NCBI RefSeq assembly: GCF_001997345.1
Contig: NZ_CP019606.1
Location: forward strand, 1,240,001-1,304,000
Direction: 5' to 3'
DNA: 64,000 nucleotides
From: Tessaracoccus aquimaris
GTDB taxonomy: Bacteria > Actinomycetota > Actinomycetes > Propionibacteriales > Propionibacteriaceae
Below, piece by piece: positions 48,785-58,862 of the stretch. The position numbers and the translations under genes are program-made. The number at the start of each line of letters is the position of its first letter. Positions within the stretch are counted from its first letter, which is position 1. The notes below the pieces were generated by a model. It was given only the letters and a program-made list of their open reading frames with translations, was not told the origin of the DNA and did not search any database.

Positions 48785-48814
48785 CCGCGGGCGGAGCGTG
48801 AGCCCCGCCCGCGG
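48785..48814 (-). terminator. hairpin after the PTS gene
   Basis: CCGCGGGCGG (48785-48794) and CCGCCCGCGG (48805-48814) form a 10-bp stem with a 10-base loop just after the PTS stop and before the antiterminator gene. It may separate or reduce read-through between them. Confidence 0.6.
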
Positions 48815-48828
48815 ATCGTGCGACGCGC

Positions 48829-50915
48829 CTACTTGGGCGTGACGGTGACGACGGGTTCGCCGTCGGTGGCGCCGAGGTCGACGGCCGAGACCGCGAACTT
48901 CTTCGAGTTCGTGACGAGCACCGGGGTCGCCATGGACGGCACCTGCGGGGTCACCGCGGCCATGTCGACCTGGACGATCGGGTCCCCGACCTCGACGCGG
49001 TCGCCCTGGTCGCGCAGGCCGATGAAGCCCTCGCCCTTCAGCTTGACCGTGTCGATGCCGATGTGGACGAGCACCTCAGCACCGTTGTCGGCCTTGATGG
49101 CGTACGCGTGCAGCGTCTTGGCCACCAGCATGAGCTTGCCCGCCACCGGGGCCCGGAAGGTGCCGTCGGTGGGGATCACCGCGAAGCCGTCCCCCATCAC
49201 CCGGCCGGAGAAGACGGGGTCGGGCACCTCCTCGAGGGTGACGATGTGGCCGAGCACAGGCTTGACGAGACCGACCGGCTCGCCCTTGGGTGCCGCCGTG
49301 GCGGGAGACGCCTCGGCGGTCTCCTCCACGGCGGTCTCGGTCACGGTCTCGGCGACCGGGGCGCTCGCCGCGGCCGCCAACTCCACGGGGGCGCGGTCGG
49401 ATTCGCCGCGAGGGCCGCCTGCATGGAGGCCTTCAGCGAATCGGCCTGGGTGCCGAAGATCGCCTGGACGTTGTTGCCGACCTCGATGACGCCCGCCGCT
49501 CCGAGCGCCTTGAGCCGCGCCTGGTTGACCTTGGCCTTGTCCTCGACCTCGATCCTGAGCCGGGTGATGCAGGCGTCAACGAGCAGCAGGTTCTCGCGGC
49601 CACCGAAGGCCGCGATGAGCTGCTCTGCCCGTGCGGCGTCGCCGATCGGCCCATCGCCCTGGGCCTCGACGTCCTCGATGTCCTCAAGGTCTGCGCGGCC
49701 GGGCGTCATCATGTTCCACTTCACGATCACGAAGCGGAACAGGAAGTAGTAGAACACGGCGAAGGCCAGGCCCATCACGACAAGAAGCGGGATGTTCTTC
49801 GCGGCCGGCGCCGAGCCGTAGAGCAACAGGTCGATCAAGCCGGCCGAGAACGAGAAGCCGAGATGGATATCGAGCAGATAGGCGATCGCCATCGACAGGC
49901 CGGTGAGCACGGCGTGCACGACGTACAGCGGGAACGCCACGAACATGAACGCGAACTCGAGCGGCTCGGTGATGCCCGTCAGGAAGGCGGTCAGGCCAGC
50001 GGCGGTCAGGATGCCCGCCGCGATCTTCTTCTGGCCGGGCTTGGCGACATGGATCATGGCGAGCGCCGCTGCGGGTAGGCCGAACATCAGGATCGGGTAG
50101 AAGCCAGCGGTCAGCGCACCGGCGGTCGGGTCGCCCGCGGCGAACCGGGTCAGTTCGCCCGTGACGACGCCGTTGGCGGTGGTGTAGTCGCCGTAGATGA
50201 ACCAGATGTAGCTGTTGACGATGTGGTGCAGGCCGAGCGGGATCAGCATCCGGTTCACGAAGCCGTAGGTGAAGGCCCCGAGGAAGCCGGACGCTGCGAT
50301 GAACTGGCCGAGGCTGGTCAGGCCCGCGTTGAAGATCGGGTAGAAGTAGCTGAGCGCGAAGCCCGTGATCAGGGTGGCAAGCGACACCACGATCGGCACG
50401 AAGCGGCGACCGCCGAAGAACCCGAGGTAGGTCGGCAGTTTGATGTCGTGGTACTTGTCGAACAGCCAGGCCGTGAGCAGGCCGACGATGATGCCCGCGA
50501 ACACGCCGTAGTTGATCATCGCCTGGTCGCCCGCCTTGTCGACGACGCCCTTGAGGACGACCGGGGACATGGACTTGAACACACCGTCGATGACGAGGTA
50601 GCCGGCGACCGCGGACAGCGCGGTCGATCCGTCGGCCTTCTTGGCGAAGCCGATGGCGACGCCGACGGCGAACAGCAGGGGCAGGTTGGCGAAGATGGCG
50701 TTGCCTGCGGCGCTCATGGCGTCGAAGAACGGGCCGATCACAGGGGCGTCGATCCTGCCGAGCAGGTCGTCCTGGCCGAGCCTCAGCAGGATGCCCGCGG
50801 CGGGAAGTAGTGCGATGGGAAGCATCAGCGACTTGCCCAGGCGCTGGAGTTGGGCGAAGCCCGGGATGCGCAGCCCGCCCTTCTTGGTGGCTGGTTCCAC
50901 ATTCTTGGTCGTCAT
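48829..50915 (-). CDS. PTS transporter EIICBA of the N-acetylglucosamine/glucose family, one frameshift as read
   Basis: Imports and phosphorylates a sugar using HPr-derived phosphate. EIIC (residues ~15-410) has the start GFAQLQRLGKSLMLPIALLPAAGILLRLG (first part of the family motif) and ITGLPEP-like loop GITEPLEFAFMFVAFPLY. EIIB has the phospho-Cys in LLVDACITRLRIEV (~460). EIIA has the phospho-His in VLVHIGIDTVKLKGEGF. The frame breaks at the G-run 49387-49391 (plus) between EIIB and EIIA; one extra base joins ANPTAPP to VELAAAAS. About 695 residues. GlcNAc is favoured by fold family, glucose possible. Confidence 0.9.
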
Positions 50916-51047
50916 CTGGCGTCCTCCTTGAACCGATGGGTGGGGACAGGCCTTCCGCGGGTGACGCCGATGGTGTGGTGTACGCGGCGGTCGGCACTGT
51001 CGTCGTGAGGGTGTGCCCGGACCAACATGGGCCGAGCTTTCGCCTCA

Positions 51048-51073
51048 GGTTTTGCCTTCTTCAGTAACAATCC
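51048..51073 (-). promoter_or_regulatory. RAT site for LicT-type antitermination
   Basis: Read on minus: GGATTGTTACTG, then AAGA, then AGGCAAAACC. This matches the ribonucleic antiterminator consensus, whose hairpin is bound by the CAT domain of BglG/LicT proteins. It lies ~130 bases upstream of the PTS start and overlaps the 5' side of a terminator-like stem. The cognate antiterminator gene follows the PTS gene. Confidence 0.85.
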
Positions 51074-51366
51074 CGACGACTCGCGCCGCTAGCGCGTGCG
51101 CTCACGCTAACAGCACGTCGGGAGCCAGCGTAGTGTCCATCAGCAAAGCTCACTCACGTTGAGCGAAATAGCCATCACCCATCTGCGGCCCGTCTCCGAT
51201 GACGGCCGGGTGCGCCGGAACCCACGGCTCCGCCGCGGCGCCGCTGACGTCGGACACACGCCCGGCGGCAGGGATCGGGCCCAGGCACGACAGCCCCCGC
51301 TCGGCCACTTGAGACCTGTTCCCACCTGTCCCGAGCCGGGCGACCGGAGGTCCGGTCCCCGACGCA

Positions 51367-51402
51367 CTGACGGGCCGGACGCCGCAGCGTCCGCCCCGTC
51401 AG
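51367..51402 (-). terminator. aspS terminator hairpin
   Basis: On minus, CTGACGGG-GC-GGACGC, loop TGCG, GCGTCC-GG-CCCGTCAG: 14 paired bases with a 2x2 internal loop, starting 11 bases after the aspS stop. Confidence 0.7.
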
Positions 51403-51412
51403 GGTGGATGGG

Positions 51413-53224
51413 TCAGGCCTTCGAGGGTGCCTCCGGGGCGGCCTCGTCCTTCTTCGGCTCCGGCTTGAAGTCGACGCCGGCCTCCTTGCGCTGCTGGGCC
51501 GAGATCTCGGCCGGCGCCTCTGTCAGCGGGTCGAATCCGCCGCCGCTCTTCGGGAACGCGATCACGTCGCGGATCGTGTCGAAGCCGCCGAGCAGCATCA
51601 CAAGGCGGTCGAGGCCGAACGCGATGCCGCCGTGCGGCGGAGCGCCGAACGAGAACGCGTCGAGCAGGAAGCCGAACTTGGCCTGCGCCTCCTCGTCGGT
51701 GATGCCCATCACCTTGAACACCCGCTCCTGCACGTCGCGGCGGTGGATACGGATCGATCCGCCGCCCACCTCGTTGCCGTTGCAGACGAAGTCATAGCCG
51801 TAGCTGAGCGCCGAGCCGGGGTCCGTGTCGAAGCTGTCCATCGACTCGGGCTTGGGCGAGGTGAACGCGTGGTGCACGGCCGTCCACTTGCTGTGTCCGA
51901 GCGCGACATCGCCGGAGGCCTCAGCCTCGGCGGTCGACTTGAACATGGGCGCGTCGACGACCCACAGGAAGCTCCACGCGTCCTCGTCGATCAGGCCGGT
52001 GCGACGACCGATCTCGAGGCGGGCCGCGCCGAGCAACTCCTGGGACGACTCGCGGGCGCCAGCGCCGAAGAAGATCGCGTCGCCGGGCTTGGCGTCCATC
52101 GCCGCGGCGATGCCGTCACGCTCGGCGTCGGAGATGTTCTTCGCGACGGGGCCGCCGAGGGTGCCGTCCTCACCGACCGTGATGTAGGCGAGGCCCTTGG
52201 CGCCGCGCTGCTTCGCCCACTCCTGCCACGCGTCGAACTGGCGACGCGGCAGCGAGGCCCCGCCCGGCATGACCACGCCGCCGACGTAAGCGGCCTGGAA
52301 CACGCGGAACGGGGTGTCCTTGAAGTAGTCGGTCAGCTCCCGGATCTTGAGGTCGAAGCGCAGGTCGGGCTTGTCGGAGCCGTAGTCGTTCATGGCGTCG
52401 TGCCAGCTCATCCGCGGCAGCGGCAGGCTCATCTCGACGCCGATCAGCTCCCAGCAGGCGGCCATGATCTGCTCGGCGAGCGCGATCACGTCGTCCTGGT
52501 CGACGAAGCTCATCTCGATGTCGAGCTGGGTGAACTCGGGCTGCCGGTCGGCGCGGAAGTCCTCGTCGCGGTAGCAGCGCGCGATCTGGTAGTAGCGCTC
52601 CATGCCACCGACCATCAGCAACTGCTTGAAGAGCTGGGGGCTCTGCGGGAGGGCGTACCACTTGCCGGGGTGCAGGCGGGCCGGGACGATGAAGTCGCGC
52701 GCGCCCTCCGGCGTCGAGCGGGTCAGCGTCGGGGTCTCGATGTCGTAGAAGTTGTTACGGTCGAGCACGTCGCGGATGACGTGGGTCACCTTCGAGCGCA
52801 GCACGAGCGCCTCATGCTGGCGGGGCCGACGCAGGTCGAGGTAGCGGTGCTTGAGGCGGGCCTCCTCGCCGACGGTGGTTCGCTCGTCGATCTGGAACGG
52901 CAGCGGCGCTGCGGGGTTCAGGACCTCCAGTTCGCGGATCGCGACCTCGACCTCACCGGTGGGGATGTTGGGGTTCACGTTCTCGGCGGTGCGGGCGTCG
53001 ACGACGCCGGTGACCTTGATGCAGAACTCGTTGCGCAGATCGTGGATGCCTGCGGATTCGAGGTACTCGTCCCGGACGACGATCTGGCAGATGCCCGACG
53101 CGTCGCGCAGATCGATGAAGGCGACGCCGCCGTGGTCGCGGCGCTTGGCCACCCATCCGGCGAGCGTGACTTCCTGGCCGACGTCGGAGGCGCGCAGCGT
53201 GCCTGCTTCGTGAGTGCGGATCAC
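51413..53224 (-). CDS. aspS: aspartyl-tRNA synthetase
   Basis: Charges tRNA-Asp (possibly also tRNA-Asn). 603 residues, bacterial type: N-terminal OB anticodon-binding domain ([22 protein letters not shown]), class-II core (RHRYLDLRR motif, [21 protein letters not shown]), inserted GAD domain (~290-420) and motif 3 [15 protein letters not shown] near 545. The GTG start has AAAGGAAT upstream and gives [12 protein letters not shown], the family N-terminus; an ATG further up is less likely. The C-terminal tail is Lys/Glu/Ala-rich. Confidence 0.96.
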   Translation of the reverse strand: MIRTHEAGTLRASDVGQEVTLAGWVAKRRDHGGVAFIDLRDASGICQIVVRDEYLESAGIHDLRNEFCIKVTGVVDARTAENVNPNIPTGEVEVAIRELEVLNPAAPLPFQIDERTTVGEEARLKHRYLDLRRPRQHEALVLRSKVTHVIRDVLDRNNFYDIETPTLTRSTPEGARDFIVPARLHPGKWYALPQSPQLFKQLLMVGGMERYYQIARCYRDEDFRADRQPEFTQLDIEMSFVDQDDVIALAEQIMAACWELIGVEMSLPLPRMSWHDAMNDYGSDKPDLRFDLKIRELTDYFKDTPFRVFQAAYVGGVVMPGGASLPRRQFDAWQEWAKQRGAKGLAYITVGEDGTLGGPVAKNISDAERDGIAAAMDAKPGDAIFFGAGARESSQELLGAARLEIGRRTGLIDEDAWSFLWVVDAPMFKSTAEAEASGDVALGHSKWTAVHHAFTSPKPESMDSFDTDPGSALSYGYDFVCNGNEVGGGSIRIHRRDVQERVFKVMGITDEEAQAKFGFLLDAFSFGAPPHGGIAFGLDRLVMLLGGFDTIRDVIAFPKSGGGFDPLTEAPAEISAQQRKEAGVDFKPEPKKDEAAPEAPSKA

Positions 53225-53259
53225 GGTATTCCTTTCAGTTCTGGGCTGCATAGACGGTG

Positions 53260-53640
53260 CAGCTCAGCAGCGGCACAGTCTACCGTCTCCGCCCCTGGTC
53301 GCCACCGCCCGGGATTCCGCGTCGACGCTGGCCGAAGCCGCCGGGAGGACCCAGCGGTGGGATCGAGGCGCGGCTCGTCGAGACTGTCGAGACTCGTCGG
53401 GAATCGGCAGGCGCACACGCGCTCGGCGAGCGGACCCCTCGACGGGCTCGGGGAACGGTGCATGGCAGCCTTCGAAGGTGTCGGTCCCGTTCGTCGAGCT
53501 TGTCGAGACGTCCGATCCCAAGGATCCGAACTGACCAGACACGGCTCCTCGGGCCAGGTCATCGTGGGCGGCCGACGGCCAGCCCACCACGGGGTCACCG
53601 GCCAGCCGGCATCCGTCTCACGGGCACGCCGCGGCTATCG
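53260..53640. repeat. REP-like elements upstream of aspS
   Basis: Includes CCCCTCGACGGGCTCGGGG at ~53437-53455 and CGTCGAGCTTGTCGAGACG at ~53495-53513 (plus strand), in opposite orientation, flanked by GC-rich spacer. No gene is supported. Confidence 0.7.
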
Positions 53641-53661
53641 ATGTTCTCCTTGTACCAGCCG

Positions 53662-54093
53662 TCATGACGACTTCGGGTCGCCCTTGGCACCTCTACGCTC
53701 GATCCACCACACCGCGCAGGACATCGCCGCCACGCACGCCAGCAACGGAGCCACCCACACCCCCGCTCCGGAAGCATACGAAGCACGGTTCTCGTTGTAG
53801 CCAAAGATCGCCAAGAGGCCAGCGGCGATTGCACAGGGGACGGCCACCCACCCCGAGCGCCTTGACCCCCAGAACCCCGCTATGAGACCGACTCCTGCGA
53901 CCACGGCACAGATCAGAGAGATGACGGGGACCACGTCGAAGTACACGATCAGATACCCATCGAACCACCGGTACGTTTTGTAGCCATGCCCTCCTCCATT
54001 TGCGCCGAAGACCATTGTGTAGGTCGGCATCACCATGATCGCCACGCTGCAGGCCACGAGGAGCAGCGATGCGCCCATCAGCACCTTCTTCAT
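53662..54093 (-). CDS. small four-helix membrane protein, unknown
   Basis: 143 residues. Helices at ~4-25 (VLMGASLLLVACSVAIMVM), ~48-75 (YLIVYFDVVPVISLICAVVAGVGLI, first 20 shown in part), ~80-100 (GWVAVPCAIAAGLLAIF) and ~110-130 (VWVAPLLACVAAMSCAVWWI). The loop between the first two helices is Gly/Tyr-rich. A basic start MKK fits the inside-positive rule. The base composition is visibly less GC-rich than neighbouring genes and REP arrays flank it on both sides, suggesting later arrival. No family recognised. Confidence 0.7.
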   Translation of the reverse strand: MKKVLMGASLLLVACSVAIMVMPTYTMVFGANGGGHGYKTYRWFDGYLIVYFDVVPVISLICAVVAGVGLIAGFWGSRRSGWVAVPCAIAAGLLAIFGYNENRASYASGAGVWVAPLLACVAAMSCAVWWIERRGAKGDPKSS

Positions 54094-54179
54094 GACACCC
54101 GACTCTTCAGCAGAATCTCTCTGTCGCCTGCGCCCGCGCCGGAGTCCACCACGATCGCCGGGTAACTGGCTATGTCTAG

Positions 54180-54860
54180 TGAGCGATGTCGCGCCGACGT
54201 TCGACCGTCTCGCTCAATGGCCGCAGGGAAGCCCCGTGTTGCAGCCAGCGTGCCAACAGCGCATCAGGATCAAGTTCTCCTCGCGCGGTCCGCTCGTCGA
54301 ACCCGTCCGAAACGTCAAGCACACGCGCGGCGAGCGGCCCCCTCGACAAGCTCGGGGAACGAACCAGCCAGCCTCGGGAATCGGCCCACGACGGGCTAGG
54401 TGAACCGCTCACGTGAGTGTGTCGACGAGGTTGGGCACCGCTCGTCGAGCTTGTCGAGACGTCCGAAACCAACGGCGGACGCTCGGCGAGCGGACCCCTC
54501 GACAAGCTCGGGGAACGAACCAGCCAGCCTCGGGAAACGGCACACGTGACCGTGTCGACGAGGGCGAGCACCGCTCGTCGAGCTCGTCGAGACGTCCGAA
54601 ACCGGCGGCGAGCGCTCGGCGGGCGACCCCTCGACCAGCTCGGGGAACGAGGGCGAGCACCGCTCGTCGAGCTTGTCGAGACGTCCGAAACCGGCGGCGG
54701 ACGCTCGGCGAACGGACCCCTCTACAGGCTCGGGGAACGGAGAGAGCGGACCCCTCGACAAGCTCGGGGAACGGAGAGAGCGGACCCCTCGACAAGCTCG
54801 GGGAACTGAGAGAGCGGACCCCTCGACAAGATCGAGGAACGAAGCAGGCTCGTGGAATGG
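54180..54860. repeat. REP-like arrays in paired opposite orientation
   Basis: At least three composite units each have CGTCGAGCTTGTCGAGACG on plus (e.g. 54443-54461) and CCCC-TCGACAAGCTC-GGGG (e.g. 54495-54513) on the other orientation about 35 bases later. A 34-bp tandem array of the second type runs from ~54741 to 54842. No gene is supported between the membrane protein and the F420 reductase-like gene. Confidence 0.85.
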
Positions 54861-54862
54861 CG

Positions 54863-55501
54863 CTATGTCGCGGGGCGGGCGTCCAGCGCGGCGCGCAACT
54901 CGTCGGCGCCCACCGGGATGCCGAAGATCGGCGAGGACGGCTCGATGCAGCGCGAGGCGCTCCGATCGGCCTCGACGGGGTCGAAGCCCAACCGATCGAC
55001 CAGGTTCGCCACCTCCGCGCGGGCCTCGGCGTCGTCGGAGACGACCGCGATGGCCCTGCGCAGCGGGTGACCGGACTCGTGGGCGTCGGCGATCAGGTCG
55101 GAGTAGCCCAGGTGGTTGAGCGACTTCACCAGCCGCATCCGCGGGTTGTGGGCGCGCACCAGGGAACTGGTGGTGCCGTCCCAGGTCGGGTCGGGGTGGC
55201 CGCCAGCAGCGTCCCAGGCGTTCATGGCGTCGACGACGATCTTGCCCTCGAGCGGCCCGTAGTCGATCGAGTCGGCCTTCCCGAACGGGATCGCCAGCAC
55301 GACGATGTCGGAGTCGGCGACCACGTCGGCCTCCGGCAGCAGCCTGGCCCCGGGCAGCACGGTCTCGATCACCAGCGCGAGCATCGGCTGGCGGGGCGAC
55401 CCGGCGATCCGCACCTCGTAGCCTGCGTCAAGCGCGAGCCGGCCGATGGCGGTGCCGAGCTTGCCCGCGCCGATGATGCCGAGCCTGCGCGACTGGGTCA
55501 C
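54863..55501 (-). CDS. NADPH-dependent F420 reductase-like protein
   Basis: 212 residues. N-terminal Rossmann fold RRLGIIGAGKLGTAIGRLAL (Gly-x-Gly-x-x-Gly at ~8-13) and a phosphate-binding GSPRQP after beta-2, then VVLAIPFGKADSIDYG, VVDAMNAW and LVKSLNHLGYSDLI, the pattern of F420H2:NADP oxidoreductase-related proteins. These are also found in species where F420 use is unclear, so the cofactor is inferred. The GTG start overlaps the hisS stop (GTGA). Confidence 0.82.
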   Translation of the reverse strand: MTQSRRLGIIGAGKLGTAIGRLALDAGYEVRIAGSPRQPMLALVIETVLPGARLLPEADVVADSDIVVLAIPFGKADSIDYGPLEGKIVVDAMNAWDAAGGHPDPTWDGTTSSLVRAHNPRMRLVKSLNHLGYSDLIADAHESGHPLRRAIAVVSDDAEARAEVANLVDRLGFDPVEADRSASRCIEPSSPIFGIPVGADELRAALDARPAT

Positions 55502-56827
55502 GCCTGGCCGACCGTCACGGTGAGATCCTCGACGGGCGGCGTCCACTCGGACGGCAACGCGGCGACCTGCTCGCCGCTGCGGATGTCCTTGACGGAGTCG
55601 TCGTAGCCGGCGCCGAACCAGACGAAGGGAATCCCGCGACGCTCGGCGTAGCGGATCTGCTTGCCGAACTTGTCGGCCTTCGGGGCGACCTCGACGGGGA
55701 TCCCGCGCGAGCGCAACTGGCTGGCCACCGAGATGGCCTGTTCGCGGGCGTCCTCGTTGTCGACGGCGACCAGCACCGCGCTCGGGACGCTGCGCGACGC
55801 CGTCAGGGCGCCCTTGCCGATCAGCGGGGCGAGGATGCGGGTGATGCCGAAGGAGTAGCCGACGCCCGGGAACGTCGTCTTTCCGTCGCTGGCGAGCGAG
55901 TCGTAGCGCCCGCCGGAGGCGACCGAGCCGAGCTTCTCGGAGCCCTGCAGCAGGGTCTCGTAGACGGTGCCCGTGTAGTAGTCGAGGCCGCGGGCGATCT
56001 TGAGGTCGACCACGGCGCGCTCGGGTGCCGAGGCGCGGGCGACGCGGATCAGCGCGGCCAGTTCCTCCAACCCGGTGTCGAGCAGTTCGTGCGTGACGCC
56101 GAGCGCGCGGACCCGGTCGACGAAGGACTCGTCGGCGGCGGAGATCCCGGCGAGCGCGACACATGCGGCGGCCTGCGCGTCGTCGAGCCCCGCCTCAGTG
56201 GTGAGCAGTTGCGCGACGGCGTCGGGGCCGATCTTGTCGTACTTGTCGACGCGCTGCAGCACCGCGGACGGGTCCTCGATGCCGAGGCCGCGGTAGAAGC
56301 CCTCGGACAGCTTGCGGTTGTTGACGTGCAGCGTGACCGGGGCACCCCGAGGTCGCGGTGCAACTTCTCGAACACGTCGATCGCCACGAGCGGGATCTCG
56401 ACGTCGTGGTGCGCGGCGAGGCTGCCCTGCCCGACGATGTCGATGTCGGCCTGGGTGAACTCGCGGTAGCGGCCCTCCTGCGGGCGTTCGCCGCGCCACA
56501 CCTTCTGGATCTGGTAGCGGCGGAACGGGAAGGCGAGGTGCCCGGCGTTCTCCAGCACGTAGCGCGCGAAGGGACGGTCAGGTCGAAGTGCAGGCCGAGT
56601 TCGTCCGCGTCGCCGGAGTCCGCGTGCAGGCGCCGCACGACGTAGATCTCCTTGTCGATCTCGCCCTTGCGCGCCAACTGGTCGAGGGGCTCGACGGCGC
56701 GGGTCTCAATGGGTGCGAACCCGTGCAACTCGAAGGTCGAGCGGACGACGTCGAGGACGGCGAGTTCGGCGATGCGCCCGGCGGGCAGGAACTCGGGGAA
56801 GCCGCTGAGCGGCTTGGGGCGTGGCAC
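55498..56827 (-). CDS. hisS: histidyl-tRNA synthetase, two frameshifts as read
   Basis: Charges tRNA-His. The pieces join to one class-II synthetase of ~443 residues: PKPLSGFPEFLPAGR and ELGLHFDLTVPFARYVLENAG (motif 2 side), RRYQIQKVWRGERPQEGRYREF (given in part), the VVDLKIARGLDYYTGTVYET histidine motif, SVASGGRYDSLA and the C-terminal anticodon domain ending VEDLTVTVGQA. Breaks fall at GGG 56571-56573 and GGGG 56339-56342 (plus strand), each cured by one base. The gene is essential and single-copy in most bacteria, so error in the sequence is the likely cause. Confidence 0.92.
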
Positions 56828-56836
56828 GAGGCGTTC

Positions 56837-57508
56837 CTAGAGGGTGTTCGGCTGCAGATAGGGGTTGGAGGCGATCTCGTTGCCGAGCGTCGTCGGCTGC
56901 CCATGCCCGGGAAGGAGGGGCGAGTCCGGCGGGAACTCCTCCACGATGCTCGCGAGGGTGGCGCGCATCTGGTTCATGCTACCGCCGGGCAGATCGGTGC
57001 GCCCGATCGTCCCGTTGAAGAGGACGTCACCGGTGAACACGACGGTGACGTCGCCATCCGTGACGCTCAGCAGCGTGGAACCCAGCGTGTGACCCGGCGC
57101 CGCGAAGGGAGTCACCGTCAGGCCCGCGACCTCGACCGGCGACCCGTAGCCGCGCAAGTCGGCGACCGGCGGCGCGTCGGCGGAGCCGGTGATCTGTTCG
57201 ACGATCGCGGTGCCGTGCGGGCCGAGCCCGTCTCCGGGCCGGGTGACGAGGTGCTGATCGTCGTCGGCCAGGTAGAGCGGAATGTCGAACCGGGCCGCCA
57301 GCGCGTGGGCGTCGCCGATGTGGTCGTAGTGGCCATGGGTGGCGAACAGCGCGACAGGGGTCAGGCCCTCATCGTCGATGGCTGCGGCGACCGGTTCGGT
57401 CGCGGTGACGCCCGGATCGACGATCAGGACCTCGCGCGCGCCCTCGGACGCGCGCACGAGATAACAGTTCGATTGCCAGGGCGAAACAGTGATGGGCTGA
57501 ATGAGCAC
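56837..57508 (-). CDS. metallo-beta-lactamase-fold hydrolase (glyoxalase II-like)
   Basis: 223 residues. Metal-binding motif THGHYDHIGD at ~57-66, second His in PFAAPGHTLGSTLLSV, Asp in VVFTGDVLF, last His in LLPGHGQPTTLG. The short-form glyoxalase II-like proteins of actinobacteria hydrolyse thioesters; the physiological substrate here is not shown. Nine bases separate it from hisS, a usual actinobacterial neighbour. Confidence 0.9.
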   Translation of the reverse strand: MLIQPITVSPWQSNCYLVRASEGAREVLIVDPGVTATEPVAAAIDDEGLTPVALFATHGHYDHIGDAHALAARFDIPLYLADDDQHLVTRPGDGLGPHGTAIVEQITGSADAPPVADLRGYGSPVEVAGLTVTPFAAPGHTLGSTLLSVTDGDVTVVFTGDVLFNGTIGRTDLPGGSMNQMRATLASIVEEFPPDSPLLPGHGQPTTLGNEIASNPYLQPNTL

Positions 57509-57538
57509 AAGGCCACCCTATCCCGCTAGATTAAGGCC

Positions 57539-58783
57539 ATGAGCGAAGCACAAGCGCCCTCCGACTTCGGACGTGTTGATCCTGACGGCACGGTCTACGT
57601 CATCACGGGTGGCACCGAACGAAGTGTCGGGCAGATCCCCGACTCCACCCCCGAAGAGGCCATGGCGTTCTACGTCCGTCGCTTCGAGAACCTCGCGGCG
57701 GAGGTGACCCTCCTCGAGACGCGCGTCGGCGCGCAGGCGATGTCGCCTGAAGAGGCCAAGTCGGCCATCGCCACCGCCAAGTCGAACGTCGCCGAGGCCA
57801 ACGCCGTCGGCGACCTCGAGTCGTTGACCACGCGCCTCGACGCGTTGAGCGAGACGCTTCCCGCGCAGATCGAGGCCCGCAAGGCGGCCCGCGCCGAGCA
57901 GAACGCCGCGACCGTCGCCTCCAAGGAGGCCATGGTCGTCGAGGCCGAGACGCTGTCGCAGGGCAACGACTGGCGCGGCGGGGTCGACCGGTTCCGGGTG
58001 CTGCTCGACGAGTGGAAGGCGCTCCCCCGCGTGGACCGCGCCACCGACAACGAACTGTGGCACCGCTTCTCGTCCGCCCGCACGCAGTACACGCGCCGCC
58101 GGAAGGCGCACTTCTCGGAGCTGAACTCGAAGCGCGACGATGCAAAGGCCGTCAAGGAGGCCATCATCGCCGAGGCCGAGCCGCTGGCGGATTCGACCGA
58201 CTGGGGTGCGACCTCGGCCGCGTTCCGCGACCTGATGCAGCGCTGGAAGGCCGCGGGCAGCGCCCGTCGCGCCGAGGACGACGCGCTGTGGAGCCGGTTC
58301 CGCGCCATCCAGGACCAGTTCTTCGACGCCCGCACCACGGCCCAGAGCGCCGTCGACGGCGAGCAGACCGAGAACCTGACCGCGAAGCAGGAACTGGTCG
58401 CGCAGGTGACAAAGGACCTCGAGGGCGTCACCGAGGTCGACGCAGCGAAGTCGATCCACCGCGAGTTCCTGGCGAAGTTCAACGAGCTGGGTCACGTGCC
58501 CCGCAATGCGATGCGCGAACTCGACTCGAAGGTCCGCTCGATCGGCGACAAGGTCGCCCAACTCGAGGCCGACGAGTGGCGTCGCACCGATCCGGAGGCC
58601 CGCAAGCGCGCCGAGGACACCGTCGCGATGTTCGAGAACCAGATCGCCAAGCTACAGGCCGACCTGGACAAGGCCGAGGCCAAGGGCGATTCGCGCGCCG
58701 TCAAGGACGCGGCGAAGTCGATCGAGACCTACACGAGCTGGCTCGACCAGGCCCGCGAGACGCTGACCGACTTCCAGGGCTGA
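57539..58783 (+). CDS. DUF349-containing protein
   Basis: 414 residues, largely helical, with repeated DUF349 units (~70 residues each): examples NDWRGGVDRFRVLLDEWKALPRVDRATDNELWHRF (seen as WRGGVDRFRVLLDEWKALPR) and TDWGATSAAFRDLMQRWKAAG. Coiled-coil stretches at ~55-130 and ~330-405. Widespread in actinobacteria beside rel and the MBL hydrolase, divergent from them; role unknown, possibly nucleic acid related by analogy with some family members. Confidence 0.9.
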   Translation: MSEAQAPSDFGRVDPDGTVYVITGGTERSVGQIPDSTPEEAMAFYVRRFENLAAEVTLLETRVGAQAMSPEEAKSAIATAKSNVAEANAVGDLESLTTRLDALSETLPAQIEARKAARAEQNAATVASKEAMVVEAETLSQGNDWRGGVDRFRVLLDEWKALPRVDRATDNELWHRFSSARTQYTRRRKAHFSELNSKRDDAKAVKEAIIAEAEPLADSTDWGATSAAFRDLMQRWKAAGSARRAEDDALWSRFRAIQDQFFDARTTAQSAVDGEQTENLTAKQELVAQVTKDLEGVTEVDAAKSIHREFLAKFNELGHVPRNAMRELDSKVRSIGDKVAQLEADEWRRTDPEARKRAEDTVAMFENQIAKLQADLDKAEAKGDSRAVKDAAKSIETYTSWLDQARETLTDFQG

Positions 58784-58802
58784 GCCCGAAGAACGCCGAG
58801 AA

Positions 58803-58828
58803 GGTCGGGACCCATCCGGGTCCCGACC
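58803..58828. terminator. bidirectional terminator between DUF349 gene and rel
   Basis: GGTCGGGACCC (58803-58813), loop ATCC, GGGTCCCGACC (58818-58828), followed on plus by TTTCGTGCTTTC and on minus by TTCTC. A perfect 11-bp stem between two convergent genes. Confidence 0.9.
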
Positions 58829-58862
58829 TTTCGTGCTTTCGGGCGTCGACGAGTCGGCCGGG

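Larger units (their letters stand above)
50916..51412. promoter_or_regulatory. PTS gene leader and aspS 3' flank
   Basis: No gene here. Near the PTS start there is a strong ribosome site (AAGGAGG at ~50922-50928), the RAT (51048-51073) and, partly overlapping it, a GC hairpin CTGAG-GCGAAAG-CTCGG that probably belongs to the leader terminator. From 51100 to 51366 I see no clear signal. The aspS terminator hairpin follows at 51367-51402. Confidence 0.6.

Noticed and set aside
48829..49386. Separate EIIA gene after an EIICB gene
   Set aside because: One base added to the G-run at 49387-49391 gives a continuous EIICBA, and identical losses occur in other genes, so a single gene is more likely.
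51404..53800. 798-codon plus ORF opposite aspS
   Set aside because: Antisense shadow of AspS extended through REP sequence.
54420..55606. 397-codon plus ORF reading through REP units and opposite the F420 reductase-like gene
   Set aside because: First third is repeat-derived, the rest antisense to a real gene.
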